Assembly (NCBI GenBank): GCA_964344725.1
Contig: CAYFOI010000002.1
Coordinates: forward strand, 1 to 64,000
Direction of reading: 5' to 3'
DNA: 64,000 nucleotides
DNA from: CG2-30-44-17 sp964344725
GTDB lineage: Bacteria; Patescibacteriota; Gracilibacteria; UBA1369; UBA12470
Position numbers and translations under genes: made by a program. Position 1 is the first letter of the stretch; each line of letters starts with the position of its first letter. The notes below the pieces were generated by a model that was not told the DNA's origin, made no database searches, and saw nothing but the letters and a program-made list of their open reading frames with translations. Of the stretch, positions 8,546 to 16,725 are shown piece after piece.

Positions 8546-9746
8546 CCAGAAGAATTACCGCTAGCATTTGTCCCTGATACAAGGTGTACATGTAATGGTC
8601 TACTAAGCCTATTAGTGCTAGCGCTAGCATTGTGTATTTTATGCTTTTGTCTTTGCCACTTAATACCGAATGGAATAGCAGAAATAGCAGTATCCCTATT
8701 CCAATTACTCCTAATTCAGCGGTTGTTAGTAGATATACATTGTGTACTGGCTGGTATTCCCATGGAGCTAATTTTGTCTCTGTATATTCCTGCACGTTAT
8801 TTGTGAAATTTGCAAAACCGACACCTAATGGGTTTTCTAAAATCATCTCTATAGCTGGGCTGATCTGGCTAATCCGCTCTTCTATCTCTGTTGTGCTTAG
8901 GAAGTGAGCTTTTAAATAAGGAGCTGTTATCAAAATCACCAAAGCAAACATTATTACTAGTCCTATGTGTTTTTTTGTGAATTTTATGTTTTTTCTGGCA
9001 TTAAAAATGCCAAATATCAATGTTGCTGTTAGGAACGACAAGATCGCTGATCTAGAAAATGTAAAAATCATTGCAGCTAAGCATATTGCGATCAAAGGTA
9101 TGTGTTTTTTTGTCTTCGCGTTCAAAATAATTGCGATGGATAGAAAGCCCCCTAGGATATTAGGGTGCGGCATTGTTCCGTAACTTCTTATGACTTGGTT
9201 GTCACCTATGTCGATCTTTGAGATACCAGCTGACGACAAATTCGGTTCTCCTAGTATGCTAAGTCCAATGCTTTCTTGCGTTATAAATTGACCTACTCCT
9301 ATTATCCCCTGGAATGCTGCCGAGATCAGGAATGTTTTTTTGATTTTGTTCGGATTGGTTATTTCGTTTTTGATAAGCAGATACACGATCAAGGCTATCA
9401 TTATCTTAAATGCTATCCAGCTTGATTCATAAGCTGCGCCGTAGACTGTTATCCCTGCAAGAATTAACAACACGGCAAATGTTAATTTTTCTTTAATTTT
9501 TATATCCTTTTTGAACGGGAAAAAGATAACCGCACTTAGGATTATAAATATGTCTGTTAGGTACAGTGTTGCGTTATTGAATTGATTTGCCTGTCCTGAA
9601 AGATAAATGTCAGGCTGAGAAATTATGGTACATATCTGCAGTGGCAACGCAAAGATTCCGAGCAAAAAGATTATCTCGGCGAGATTTTGTTTTTTTATTT
9701 TTTTACTCTTCTTCTTCAGGAGAGAGATCAGGGAAAAGCCCTTCAT
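8502..9746 (-). CDS. O-antigen ligase/polymerase-like membrane protein (Wzy_C type)
   Basis: 414 residues with about ten to twelve hydrophobic segments. The Wzy_C/WaaL pattern is visible: RSYGTMPHPNILGGFL, then FTFSRSAILSFL, a long outside loop and PVHNVYLLTTAELGVIG. Such proteins join or polymerise lipid-linked glycans at the outer face of the membrane. The Lys-rich N-terminus overlaps the end of the SBP gene by 44 nt in another frame. Together with the GT2 gene two positions upstream and the WecG-like gene it suggests a surface glycan. Confidence 0.85.
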   Translation of the reverse strand: MKGFSLISLLKKKSKKIKKQNLAEIIFLLGIFALPLQICTIISQPDIYLSGQANQFNNATLYLTDIFIILSAVIFFPFKKDIKIKEKLTFAVLLILAGITVYGAAYESSWIAFKIMIALIVYLLIKNEITNPNKIKKTFLISAAFQGIIGVGQFITQESIGLSILGEPNLSSAGISKIDIGDNQVIRSYGTMPHPNILGGFLSIAIILNAKTKKHIPLIAICLAAMIFTFSRSAILSFLTATLIFGIFNARKNIKFTKKHIGLVIMFALVILITAPYLKAHFLSTTEIEERISQISPAIEMILENPLGVGFANFTNNVQEYTETKLAPWEYQPVHNVYLLTTAELGVIGIGILLFLLFHSVLSGKDKSIKYTMLALALIGLVDHYMYTLYQGQMLAVILLAMQDTTPGSPDDHE

Positions 9747-11127
9747 CAGGTATGATTGCGTTAATTTGCTGCTCTGCTGTGCTTAATGCTGAGCTCACTT
9801 TTACTGTCGATAACACTGATTCTACTGCTTCTGTTAAAATTTCTGCGTATTTTTGTGCGTCAGCTATAGGTATTGTCTCTGCGTACCCAACTTGTGTTGC
9901 GAATATTCCGTAGATAGGATCTTGTATCTGCTCTTCTAGTAGGTCTCTTCTTGATGATGGCTTGTGAGTCTCTTCAAAATAGTATGTCTCGGCTTCTTGT
10001 GATGTTAGGTAGTCAATAAAAGCCCATGCTTCGTCAGCGTTTTCGGAAGTTCTTGATACTGTGTATGCAAAGTAGCTTGCGTATACGTTTCGCTTGTCTG
10101 TGCTCGTTTCTGGATCATAAACCTGTGGTATTTCTGCGACTTTTATCACATCTGGGTCTATAGTATCTTCGCCTTTTTTATTTTCTGTTTCTATTAAATC
10201 TAGAAGGTCTTCGTATAAATATGAGTATCCAAATATCATAGATACTTTCCCTTCTATAAAAGGCTGCAACTCCTTTTCGCTGCTGTCGGCGTCGGAAATA
10301 TACTCGTTCCAGCAGTAGTTCTTATTGCTAGGTACTCCGAAAGAAGTATAAAGGTCTAATGCTACTTCTCCTGGAGACTCTATGCCTCCTGATGCGCTGA
10401 CCTCTGTGTCTGTTATTGTTGATGTCGTATAGTCGTCGTCATAAAAAGGAGTTTGGTATTGAAGGAAAAGCGAATAAAGGATGTCTGTAACTCTCAAGAT
10501 GTTATCTGCGCGCCCCATGGCTATCCCTGCTACCTCAAATCTTTCAAAGCTATTATCCTCCTTTGTAAGCTTGTAAACATCGTCTAATAGCTCGGTCCAA
10601 GTATCTGCTGGTTTCCCTCTCGACGGCACAGCGTCTTCGTACTGGTCCTCATTGTAGTAAAGAGCAACGGTGTCGACATACATAGGCATCCCGTAGATTG
10701 CATAGTTTGTCCCATCGTAGTCACGCAGGAAATCGTCCGACACAACGCTTACGAACGTCTCGTCAAACGCTACGGCTGTATCGTAATCAACCAGGTATGG
10801 GTTTACTTTTTTATAGTGTTCGTAAATCCAGCTGTTATGCATCATGAAAATATCTGGCCCCTCCCCTTCTGCGAGCTCGTTTACAACTAAGTCTAGATAG
10901 GTGTCTGGATCTGTAAATTGCTTGTATGTAATGTCGACATTTTTGTGTTCGCTTTCGTATTCCTGGATTAGCGGCTTGTAAATATCTGAGTCGTCAAAAA
11001 GACCGTACATTACTAGTTCGACTGTTTCCGTGCTTGTTGTAGTGGTCGTAGTTTCTTTGGTCAAGCATCCTGAAAAAGCTGTCGCCAGTAGCGTTGTTAT
11101 CAGAACAAGTGATATGTATTTGCGCAT
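9703..11127 (-). CDS. Extracellular solute-binding lipoprotein, family 1-like
   Basis: 474 residues. A lipoprotein signal peptide ends in TAFSGC, then a Thr-rich tether (KETTTTTTSTETVELVMYG). The mature part has the fold pattern of family-1 sugar SBPs: DIYKPLIQEYESEHKNVDITY, GPDIFMMHNSWIYEHY, YGMPMYVDTVALYYNEDQY and EAWAFIDYLTSQEAE. No ABC permease or ATPase is adjacent; it sits between GT2 and the O-antigen-ligase-like gene. It may feed a distant transporter or act in surface glycan handling; the ligand cannot be deduced. Confidence 0.88.
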   Translation of the reverse strand: MRKYISLVLITTLLATAFSGCLTKETTTTTTSTETVELVMYGLFDDSDIYKPLIQEYESEHKNVDITYKQFTDPDTYLDLVVNELAEGEGPDIFMMHNSWIYEHYKKVNPYLVDYDTAVAFDETFVSVVSDDFLRDYDGTNYAIYGMPMYVDTVALYYNEDQYEDAVPSRGKPADTWTELLDDVYKLTKEDNSFERFEVAGIAMGRADNILRVTDILYSLFLQYQTPFYDDDYTTSTITDTEVSASGGIESPGEVALDLYTSFGVPSNKNYCWNEYISDADSSEKELQPFIEGKVSMIFGYSYLYEDLLDLIETENKKGEDTIDPDVIKVAEIPQVYDPETSTDKRNVYASYFAYTVSRTSENADEAWAFIDYLTSQEAETYYFEETHKPSSRRDLLEEQIQDPIYGIFATQVGYAETIPIADAQKYAEILTEAVESVLSTVKVSSALSTAEQQINAIIPDEGLFPDLSPEEEE

Positions 11128-11157
11128 ATTTTGTTTTTTTATTTTTGTCTTTAAAGA

Positions 11158-12042
11158 TTATACCTGCCGTAGCCCCTGGAGCAAATACCTTTTTGAAAGT
11201 GCGTAATAGTAAAAGTTCTTTTTGTGTTTTTTTGCGAAAAACAGAACTGGCTTGCGTGAGATTAGCCACAACGCTAATTTCTTCCAAAAACTCGGCATCT
11301 TTTTTAACTCTGGATGTTTTTCGTGAAAAATTCTGGACGACCTGCCTATTGAACGCATCCTGTTTGCGAGGGATTTTTCGTTTATTTCGTGGTGATGGTA
11401 TCCAACTGCGTCCTTATTGAAATATAGCTTGAGGTTTTCTTCTTTTGTTAATCTGTATCCGAGTTCTATGTCCTCCCATCCGTAAGAATGAAAATCTGGA
11501 TCAAATTTATGTTTTTCTAAGAGTTTTTTCTTGATGGAAATGTTTGATGTGTAGAAAAAGTTATAATCGGCTTCTTCTTTGCCCTCTAGTAGGTCATAAG
11601 CAAACTGCGTTCCACCATCCTTCCCGCTCGTAAGCCATTTCATGAATCCCGTAACATTGACTTCTGGATGCCAAAGCACAAGTCCCAACACCGCCACTCG
11701 GATTTCTGGATGTTTTTTGTGCATCAGTACGTGTTCTTGAAGAGCCGTACGTTCCAAAAGGATGTCGTCTCCGATGAATAGGATTATATTCCCAAGAGCA
11801 TGTTTCAGACCGTTATTACGAGCATTCCCTTGGCCCTGGTTTTTCTGGTGGATGTATTTGTAGTTTTGAAATCTAAAGCTCCAGCTAGTCGCAACTTCCT
11901 TTGTGTTATCTGTACTACCATCATCTACCACTATGATTTGAAAATCCTGACAAGTTTGTTCACTTAAATGTTCAAGGCAGCGACCTAGGATCTCTGCCCT
12001 GTTGTAAGTTGGAATTATAATTGTCAGCTCGTGTGTGCTCAT
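11158..12042 (-). CDS. Glycosyltransferase family 2
   Basis: 294 residues. GT-A fold signatures are clear: LTIIIPTYNRAEIL at the N-terminus, IIVVDDGSTDNTKE, NQGQGNARNNGLKHA, FIGDDILLE as the DxD-like motif and YGWEDIELGYRL as the acceptor-side ED motif. It lacks a membrane segment, so it is cytosolic or peripheral. The acceptor is not known. It starts just after the bidirectional terminator following ssb and leads the run GT2, SBP, O-antigen-ligase-like protein. Confidence 0.93.
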   Translation of the reverse strand: MSTHELTIIIPTYNRAEILGRCLEHLSEQTCQDFQIIVVDDGSTDNTKEVATSWSFRFQNYKYIHQKNQGQGNARNNGLKHALGNIILFIGDDILLERTALQEHVLMHKKHPEIRVAVLGLVLWHPEVNVTGFMKWLTSGKDGGTQFAYDLLEGKEEADYNFFYTSNISIKKKLLEKHKFDPDFHSYGWEDIELGYRLTKEENLKLYFNKDAVGYHHHEINEKSLANRMRSIGRSSRIFHEKHPELKKMPSFWKKLALWLISRKPVLFFAKKHKKNFYYYALSKRYLLQGLRQV

Positions 12043-12058
12043 CTCTTTGATTTTATGC

Positions 12059-12089
12059 GAAAAAGAGCCTTAACAAAAGGCCCTTTTTC
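12059..12089 (-). terminator. Bidirectional terminator after ssb
   Basis: AGAGCCTT and AAGGCCCT (12064-12084) form an 8-bp stem with one mismatch and a 5-nt loop, with five T on both sides. It would end the ssb transcript on the minus strand before the GT2 gene. Confidence 0.7.
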
Positions 12090-12122
12090 TTTCCTACCGT
12101 ACTTGTTTAAGTTAACTGTACG

Positions 12123-12500
12123 TTATTTTTCCTCCTTGTCCTCTGCAGAGGTTGCTTCGATTTCGTCTTTTTTGATTTTGAGGAAGATTACTCGGCTTGC
12201 CTTGATCTCTGTCAGGGATTTTTTATTGCCTTCTTTGTCTTCGTAGCTCCTGTAAAGCAACTCCCCTTCGAGCATTACGAGACTTCCTTTTGTTAGATGT
12301 TTAGCGCAAATATCACCGAGCTTGCGCCATGCTACTATTCGATGAAATTGTGCTTGGTCCTCGACCTCACCTGTCTCGTGAGTCACAGACTTGTTCGTTG
12401 CTACAGAAAATGTAGTTAAAGTATGACCATTTTCTGTTTTTTTGCTCTCAGGGTTGGCCGTTAGATGCCCGAGGAGCATGACTTTGTTTAGGTACTGCAT
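12123..12500 (-). CDS. ssb: Single-stranded DNA-binding protein
   Basis: 125 residues. The OB-fold signatures NKVMLLGHLTANPE, TTFSVATNKS, FHRIVAWRKLGDICAKHLTKGS and LEGELLYRSYEDKEGNKK are present. The C-terminal tail is short and acidic (SAEDKEEK) but lacks the usual DDDIPF tip that recruits partners, an oddity seen in some reduced genomes. ATG is preceded by CCAATACAAAA. Confidence 0.93.
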   Translation of the reverse strand: MQYLNKVMLLGHLTANPESKKTENGHTLTTFSVATNKSVTHETGEVEDQAQFHRIVAWRKLGDICAKHLTKGSLVMLEGELLYRSYEDKEGNKKSLTEIKASRVIFLKIKKDEIEATSAEDKEEK

Positions 12501-12568
12501 TTTTGTATTGGTTAAGGAATACAGTACCTCCTGTTTTAGCAGAGTGATGTTAAAAAAAGCTGAAAAAT

Positions 12569-12674
12569 GAGTTGTTGTTTTCTTCTCTCATAGGTTCTCG
12601 CTTCGCTGTGAAATTATTCGAGAAGAAAAAACAACTCTTGAATGGCTTCGGCCTTGAGCCTGCAGAGTCGCTTC
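12569..12674. repeat. Hairpin element with AT-rich arms followed by a GC-rich core (family 2, copy A)
   Basis: Arms GAGTTGTTGTTTTCTTCTC (12569-12587) and GAGAAGAAAAAACAACTC (12620-12637) pair over about 18 bp with one bulge; the 32-nt loop contains CTCGCTTCGCTG. Directly after it, 12644-12674 carries a core sharing about 30 of 33 bases with 54162-54194 (GGCTTCGG ... GAGCCTGCAGAGTCGCTTC). Confidence 0.75.
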
Positions 12675-12929
12675 AGACAATATTTTAATATCCGAACCTT
12701 TGAAAATCTTTTCGGGTCCGTGAATGTCTACCACCTTGGTTTCGTGGTTGTTCCCACCACATTGTTCTTCCAAGTATTCTTGTTGTTGCTTCGTGTGCCA
12801 GATTTCGTTGGCTTACAAGATCCTTATGTAAAATACTTGGAGGAGCTACATCTCTGGAGCTTCTTAATGTTTCTAGTGACATATGCGTGGGTTTTAATGT
12901 CCGGAGGTGGATTTTACTATATGTCTTAG
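12642..12929 (+). CDS. Possible small two-helix membrane protein (uncertain gene)
   Basis: A 95-residue frame fills the gap between ssb and ribE. The N-terminal 11 codons lie in a repeat core; then the frame encodes two hydrophobic helices (GFVVVPTTLFFQVFLLLLRV and LWSFLMFLVTYAWVLMSGGG) linked by a charged loop. The composition is typical of a real membrane protein, but antisense frames are also open and no family is recognised. If the gene is real the start may be downstream of the repeat. Without it, 12501-13004 is a 504-nt stretch holding only the hairpin element. Confidence 0.4.
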   Translation: MASALSLQSRFRQYFNIRTFENLFGSVNVYHLGFVVVPTTLFFQVFLLLLRVPDFVGLQDPYVKYLEELHLWSFLMFLVTYAWVLMSGGGFYYMS

Positions 12930-13004
12930 CATTATGACAAATCTATTCTATGCAAGCGGCTTGAACTTGATTTCTAAGCGCTTTTCAGATAATTTCCATG
13001 TACT

Positions 13005-13547
13005 ATGTTTACGGGAATAATCAAATCTATCGGGGAGGTTTTGGAAGCTGGCAATAATTTGTTGCGAATTGAGCATAATTTGGAAGTGGCGGCTGGCGAC
13101 AGTGTCGCTGTGAATGGGGTTTGTCTTACTGTTAATGATGATTTTGCTTTTGATGTCATGGACGAGACTCTTAGCTGTACGAACCTTGGTGGGCTTGAGG
13201 TTGGTGATAAGGTTAATTTGGAAACTGGGATGGAGCTTGGAGATAAGATAGATGGTCATTTGGTTTCTGGACATGTGGATTTTGTTTCTGAGGTGATTGG
13301 TTTTGATGATGAGATCTTGAGGGTCTCCTTTCCTGCTGATTATGCTAAGTTTTTTGCCCTTAAGGGGTCTGTTGCGATTAATGGAGTGAGTTTGACCGTG
13401 AGCGGTCTTGGAGAGGATTGGCTTGAGGTTTCTTTGGTGGATTTTACTTTGAAAAATACTAATCTTGGTGAGCTTAAGGCTGGAGATAAGGTGAATATTG
13501 AGGTAGATTTGATTGCGCGGTATTTGGAACGTATGATTTCTAACTAA
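13005..13547 (+). CDS. ribE: Riboflavin synthase alpha chain
   Basis: 180 residues. It dismutates two 6,7-dimethyl-8-ribityllumazine molecules to riboflavin. The diagnostic start MFTGIIKSIG and two tandem lumazine-binding repeats are visible (VAVNGVCLTV near residue 36 and VAINGVSLTV near 125), with HLVSGHVDF between them. It is shorter than the usual ~200-215 residues, with trimmed loops. ribH follows after one small gene; ribBA and ribD are not here. No FMN riboswitch was found upstream. Confidence 0.96.
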   Translation: MFTGIIKSIGEVLEAGNNLLRIEHNLEVAAGDSVAVNGVCLTVNDDFAFDVMDETLSCTNLGGLEVGDKVNLETGMELGDKIDGHLVSGHVDFVSEVIGFDDEILRVSFPADYAKFFALKGSVAINGVSLTVSGLGEDWLEVSLVDFTLKNTNLGELKAGDKVNIEVDLIARYLERMISN

Positions 13548-13553
13548 AACACT

Positions 13554-13820
13554 ATGAGTGAAATTAGTCCGCCGTTGGATTCTTCTGATGTTGAAACACT
13601 TGCTCATGCAACCAGCAAGGCTTATCTAACCGGTGATGGGGAGCGTGTTGATGCATGGCTTGGTGCTGCTGAAGAAACGATTGTACATTCTAGAGAGGAG
13701 GCTAGCGTAGTGCCAGAAGCGACTGACATCGATGATGATGATGATGAACTACCATCTGATGAATTTTCGATGACGTTCAAAGATGGCTTAAAAACGAATA
13801 AATATTATTTCTTATTATGA
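13554..13820 (+). CDS. Small acidic protein between ribE and ribH (unknown)
   Basis: 88 residues, no recognised domain. A helical first half (DVETLAHATSKAYLTGDGER) is followed by an acidic stretch (IDDDDDELPSDEFSM). It begins 6 nt after ribE and its TGA overlaps the ribH ATG (ATGA), so all three are probably translated from one message; a role in riboflavin metabolism would be guesswork. Confidence 0.65.
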   Translation: MSEISPPLDSSDVETLAHATSKAYLTGDGERVDAWLGAAEETIVHSREEASVVPEATDIDDDDDELPSDEFSMTFKDGLKTNKYYFLL

Positions 13821-14191
13821 TCGGTGTAATAGTCTCAAAATTCAATGAATTCGTTACAGAGAAGCTCCTTGCCGAGTGTGAACGTGGGCTAAATGAGCTT
13901 GGTTTAAAATATGAGGTCAAATGGGTGCCTGGGGCTTTTGAGATTCCTCTTGCTGCGAAAAAAATGACTGGCTGCGATGCGATTATTGCACTTGGATGTG
14001 TTATCAAAGGTGAGACCGATCACTATGATCATGTTTGTCGTACGGTTTCTGATGCGATCATGCAGGTGCAAATGGATATAGAGATTCCTGTTGTTTTTGA
14101 AGTTCTTATGGTAAAAAAGATGGAGGATGCGGTGAAGCGAATATCTCGAGGATATGATGCTGCTACAGTAGCTAGTCAGCTTGTTAGCTAG
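13817..14191 (+). CDS. ribH: 6,7-dimethyl-8-ribityllumazine synthase
   Basis: 124 residues, shorter than the typical ~155 because the N-terminal arm is missing and the C-terminus is reduced. It condenses the ribityl-amino-uracil with dihydroxybutanone phosphate. IGVIVSKFNEFVTEKLL, WVPGAFEIPLAAKKM, ALGCVIKGETDHYDHVC (with the catalytic His region) and IPVVFEVLM are present; the usual GVLT segment reads EVLM. The start overlaps the previous stop. Confidence 0.94.
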   Translation: MIGVIVSKFNEFVTEKLLAECERGLNELGLKYEVKWVPGAFEIPLAAKKMTGCDAIIALGCVIKGETDHYDHVCRTVSDAIMQVQMDIEIPVVFEVLMVKKMEDAVKRISRGYDAATVASQLVS

Positions 14192-14236
14192 TTAGCTATT
14201 TAGTATAGTGTGCATGTGATTTCACCTAAATAAACG
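14192..14236 (+). repeat. TAG-rich spacer between ribH and pgk
   Basis: The tract TAGTTAGCTATTTAGTATAG follows ribH directly and continues the pattern of its last codons (GTTAGCTAGTTAGC). Similar CTAGTTAGCTATTTAG tracts occur at 16129, 26899, 39831 and 44095. Confidence 0.6.
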
Positions 14237-15412
14237 ATGAAAACTCTTCACGATTTAGATCCTAAAGATAAGCGTATATTAGTTAGGGTGGATTTTAATG
14301 TTCCGATGGATTCGGAGCGTAATATTACGGATGACACGCGTATACGAAAAGCTCTTCCTACCCTTGAATATCTTGCTGAGCGAGGTGCTAAGGTTATTGT
14401 TATGTCCCACATGGGGCGTCCTAAGGGGCAGAAGGTTGATGACCTTAGGCTTGATAAGGTTGCAGAGAGGCTTGGAGAACTTGTTGACTTCCCTGTTTCT
14501 GATGTACATGAGTGTATTGGGCCGGATGCCGAGGCGGCTGTTTCTGACATGAGTGCTGGCGAGATTTTACTTCTAGAAAACACTCGTTTCTATCATGGTG
14601 AAGAGATGAATGATAGAGAGTTTACAGAGCAGATTGCTAAACTTGGAGACGTTTTTGTTAGTGATGCTTTTGGAGCTGTGCATCGTGCGCATGCTACAAC
14701 TGCCGGATTGGCGGATTTCTTGCCTGCTTATGCTGGGCTTCTGCTGGAGAGGGAGATCGAGGTGCTTTCTTCTATTCTAGAAGGCGCTAAGGAGCCTGTT
14801 GTTTTGATTATGGGTGGAGCGAAAATAGATACTAAGATCGGCGTTCTTAAGAATTTTATTGATAAAGGTGATGCGTTTTTGGTCGGAGGCGGGTTGGCTA
14901 ATACTTTCCTATATGCGGCTGGTTATGATGTTGGCGAGTCTTTGCACGAACCTGGGAAACGCGATATTGCTCAGGAGATTATGCTTGAGGTTGAGAAAGA
15001 CATGGACAAGTTCGTTCTGCCTCAGGATGTCGTTGTTGCTTCGGAGGCAAGCCCTGACGCTGAGACTTTGACTGTTCCAATTTCTGACATCGAGGGTGAT
15101 ATGAAGATTTTTGATATTGGTAAGCGGACTATTGATCGTTTCTGTGAAATAATTGAGCGTGCTGGTACTGTCATTTGGAATGGGCCCGTTGGGCTTTATG
15201 AAATGGAGCCTTTTTCAGAAGGTACGAGACGGATTGCCGAGGCTGTGGCTGAGTGCGAAGGGGTAACTGTGCTCGGTGGTGGTGATACTATCGATGCTAT
15301 TAATAAATTCGACCTGGCACCTGAAAGATTCACCCATATTTCTACCGGTGGAGGAGCTATGCTTGAGTTCCTTGAGGGGAAGGAGCTACCTGGGGTTGAG
15401 GCGTTAAAATAA
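14237..15412 (+). CDS. pgk: Phosphoglycerate kinase
   Basis: 391 residues, usual length. It makes ATP from 1,3-bisphosphoglycerate in lower glycolysis. RVDFNVPMD at the N-terminus, SHMGRPKG (substrate Arg/His), FVSDAFGAVHRAHATTAG, LIMGGAKIDTKIGVL (hinge/ATP site), IWNGPVGLYE and GGGDTIDAI are all intact. It follows a TAG-rich spacer after ribH and precedes a small unknown gene by 17 nt. Confidence 0.98.
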   Translation: MKTLHDLDPKDKRILVRVDFNVPMDSERNITDDTRIRKALPTLEYLAERGAKVIVMSHMGRPKGQKVDDLRLDKVAERLGELVDFPVSDVHECIGPDAEAAVSDMSAGEILLLENTRFYHGEEMNDREFTEQIAKLGDVFVSDAFGAVHRAHATTAGLADFLPAYAGLLLEREIEVLSSILEGAKEPVVLIMGGAKIDTKIGVLKNFIDKGDAFLVGGGLANTFLYAAGYDVGESLHEPGKRDIAQEIMLEVEKDMDKFVLPQDVVVASEASPDAETLTVPISDIEGDMKIFDIGKRTIDRFCEIIERAGTVIWNGPVGLYEMEPFSEGTRRIAEAVAECEGVTVLGGGDTIDAINKFDLAPERFTHISTGGGAMLEFLEGKELPGVEALK

Positions 15413-15429
15413 TTCTTAATTTTTATACT

Positions 15430-15720
15430 ATGGCACAAGGACCTACAGAAGGAGACATTGCCGGAGGAGAAAGCTTAGAGGAAGATGCAAAGAGGATTTT
15501 ATTGCAGGAGCTTCGTGGTTGTTTAAAGTTATGTCGTGAGGGGGGGGAAGACCCTACTTATCTCGGTCAAGACCAGCCTTTATCTTGGCATCTTGATCGT
15601 TTAATTAAGGCTCTTGAAACTAGCGACTTGGCTACGATTGTACAATATCGAAGAGGAGAAGGATCTTGGTTCCCATATCATAATATTGTAGAGACGTATT
15701 TTGAGACTATTAAGGAGTAA
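15430..15720 (+). CDS. Small soluble protein after pgk (unknown)
   Basis: 96 residues, acidic and mostly helical (EEDAKRILLQELRGCLKL, LSWHLDRLIKALETSDLATI). No family recognised. Its TAA abuts the convergent ruvX stop with no spacer. A short A/T spacer and ATG without Shine-Dalgarno precede it. Confidence 0.6.
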   Translation: MAQGPTEGDIAGGESLEEDAKRILLQELRGCLKLCREGGEDPTYLGQDQPLSWHLDRLIKALETSDLATIVQYRRGEGSWFPYHNIVETYFETIKE

Positions 15721-16128
15721 TCATCTATTCCTATCCAACCACGCCTGAAGAATAATCTGTGCTGCTATTTCGTCGATCTCAGAGAACTTCTTGAGTCCTT
15801 TGTCTACCAGGGCTCGTTCAGCCTGGATTGTGCTTAAACGCTCATCAAAGAGCTTTATTTGAACATCTCCGAGGTGCTCTTGGAGTCTTTCTGCGAATTC
15901 TCGAGTGGTTTTAGTTTGAGGCGTGTCTTCCCCTTTCATATTTGTCGGCAATCCGACGACTATTTCTTCTATTTTTTCGTCTTTGCAGATTTTTTCGATT
16001 TCAGCAAGCAGCTGTTCTTCCTTTTTGAAGGAAAGCGTTGTGCGTGCAAAAGCAATCTCGCCTCCTGGATCGCTAATTGCGACTCCTGTTCGGCGTTTTC
16101 CATAGTCTAGTGCAAGGATTTTGGCCAT
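15721..16128 (-). CDS. ruvX: RuvX/YqgF RNase H-like nuclease (putative pre-16S rRNA nuclease)
   Basis: 135 residues. ILALDYGKRRTGVAISD carries the first catalytic Asp, EEIVVGLPTNMKGEDT and FDERLSTIQAERAL the remaining ones, and DEIAAQIILQAWLD the last. The family processes the 5' end of 16S rRNA; it was first annotated as a Holliday junction resolvase. It follows rplI on the same strand after a TAG-rich spacer. Confidence 0.95.
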   Translation of the reverse strand: MAKILALDYGKRRTGVAISDPGGEIAFARTTLSFKKEEQLLAEIEKICKDEKIEEIVVGLPTNMKGEDTPQTKTTREFAERLQEHLGDVQIKLFDERLSTIQAERALVDKGLKKFSEIDEIAAQIILQAWLDRNR

Positions 16129-16177
16129 GTATTTATTAGCTATTTAGCTTTTTAGCTAGTTAGCTATTTAGAGAGTA
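16129..16177 (-). repeat. CTAGCTAA-type spacer between rplI and ruvX
   Basis: On the plus strand the spacer reads as repeats of TTAGCTATTTAGC and TTTTTAGCTAGTTAGC, i.e. CTAACTAGCTAA on the coding strand, up to a few bases from the ruvX ATG. No promoter or Shine-Dalgarno is apparent. Confidence 0.6.
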
Positions 16178-16624
16178 TTAGCTTTCTGCCTCAACAGCTA
16201 CTTTTAGTTCTGCGCTATGGTCTCCAGGGAGATCGACTTCTATCGTGTATTCTCCAACTTCTTTGAAGTGCTCCATAGCTAAGCTACTTTCAGGCAGCTC
16301 GACTTTTAGTTGAGCTTTGATAGCTTCTACCATCTCTTTCTCAGTTATGGCAGCGTATAGCTTGCCTTTTTCAGAAGCTTTGTGAGCAACTTTTACCGTA
16401 GCGCCAGAAAGCGTCTTTTCTACGCTTGCAGCGTTCTTCTCTAGTTCCTCTAGGCGTAATCCTTCTTCCTCGCGAACTTTTTCTATCTCTGCTAAACGAC
16501 TCTCCGTAGCGTTAACAGCTAGGCCTTTTGGCATAAGGAAGTTGTGGAAATATCCTGGTTTAACGTCTTTGATTTCGTTTCTTCGAGCTACGCCCGGAAC
16601 GTCTTGTGTGAATATGACTTGCAT
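16178..16624 (-). CDS. rplI: Large ribosomal subunit protein bL9
   Basis: 148 residues, full length. The N-domain MQVIFTQDVPGVARRNE and VKPGYFHNFLMPKGLA (rRNA-binding), a central helix rich in Glu/Arg/Leu and a C-domain (VKVAHKASEKGKLYAAITEKEM) are all present. bL9 is reported missing from several CPR lineages, so its presence narrows the placement. It is preceded by a full P2-P1-telomere-like leader module. Confidence 0.97.
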   Translation of the reverse strand: MQVIFTQDVPGVARRNEIKDVKPGYFHNFLMPKGLAVNATESRLAEIEKVREEEGLRLEELEKNAASVEKTLSGATVKVAHKASEKGKLYAAITEKEMVEAIKAQLKVELPESSLAMEHFKEVGEYTIEVDLPGDHSAELKVAVEAES

Positions 16625-16669
16625 TTTATTTAGGGGTTAGGGTTGTAGGGTATAGGGTGTAGTTATGGA
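16625..16669 (-). repeat. Telomere-like leader before rplI
   Basis: On the coding strand the leader reads CACCCTATACCCTACAACCC then TAACCCCTAAATAAA and ATG, i.e. degenerate CCCTAAA units running into the start codon. The same kind of tract precedes ileS and purB. Confidence 0.7.
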
Positions 16670-16725
16670 GTTTCGCTTTGCGAAACGGCTATATATGTGG
16701 GCCTGTGCTCCTTCGGAGCGGCCTG
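16670..16725 (-). repeat. Tandem palindromic module P2-P1 (copy 2)
   Basis: P1 (16670-16686) is GTTTCG-ctttg-CGAAAC. P2 (16700-16725) is a GCTCC-TTC-GGAGC hairpin between direct GGCCTG copies. The element begins right after the family-5 SBP stop and lies 46 nt before the rplI start. Confidence 0.8.

Noticed and set aside
12930..13004. FMN riboswitch before ribE
   Set aside because: No RFN core (AGGG/UUCGGGGC-type blocks) can be found between ssb and ribE.
12948..13607. 219-codon minus-strand frame over ribE
   Set aside because: Pure antisense shadow of a confidently identified ribE; Ile/Asn/Lys-rich nonsense composition.
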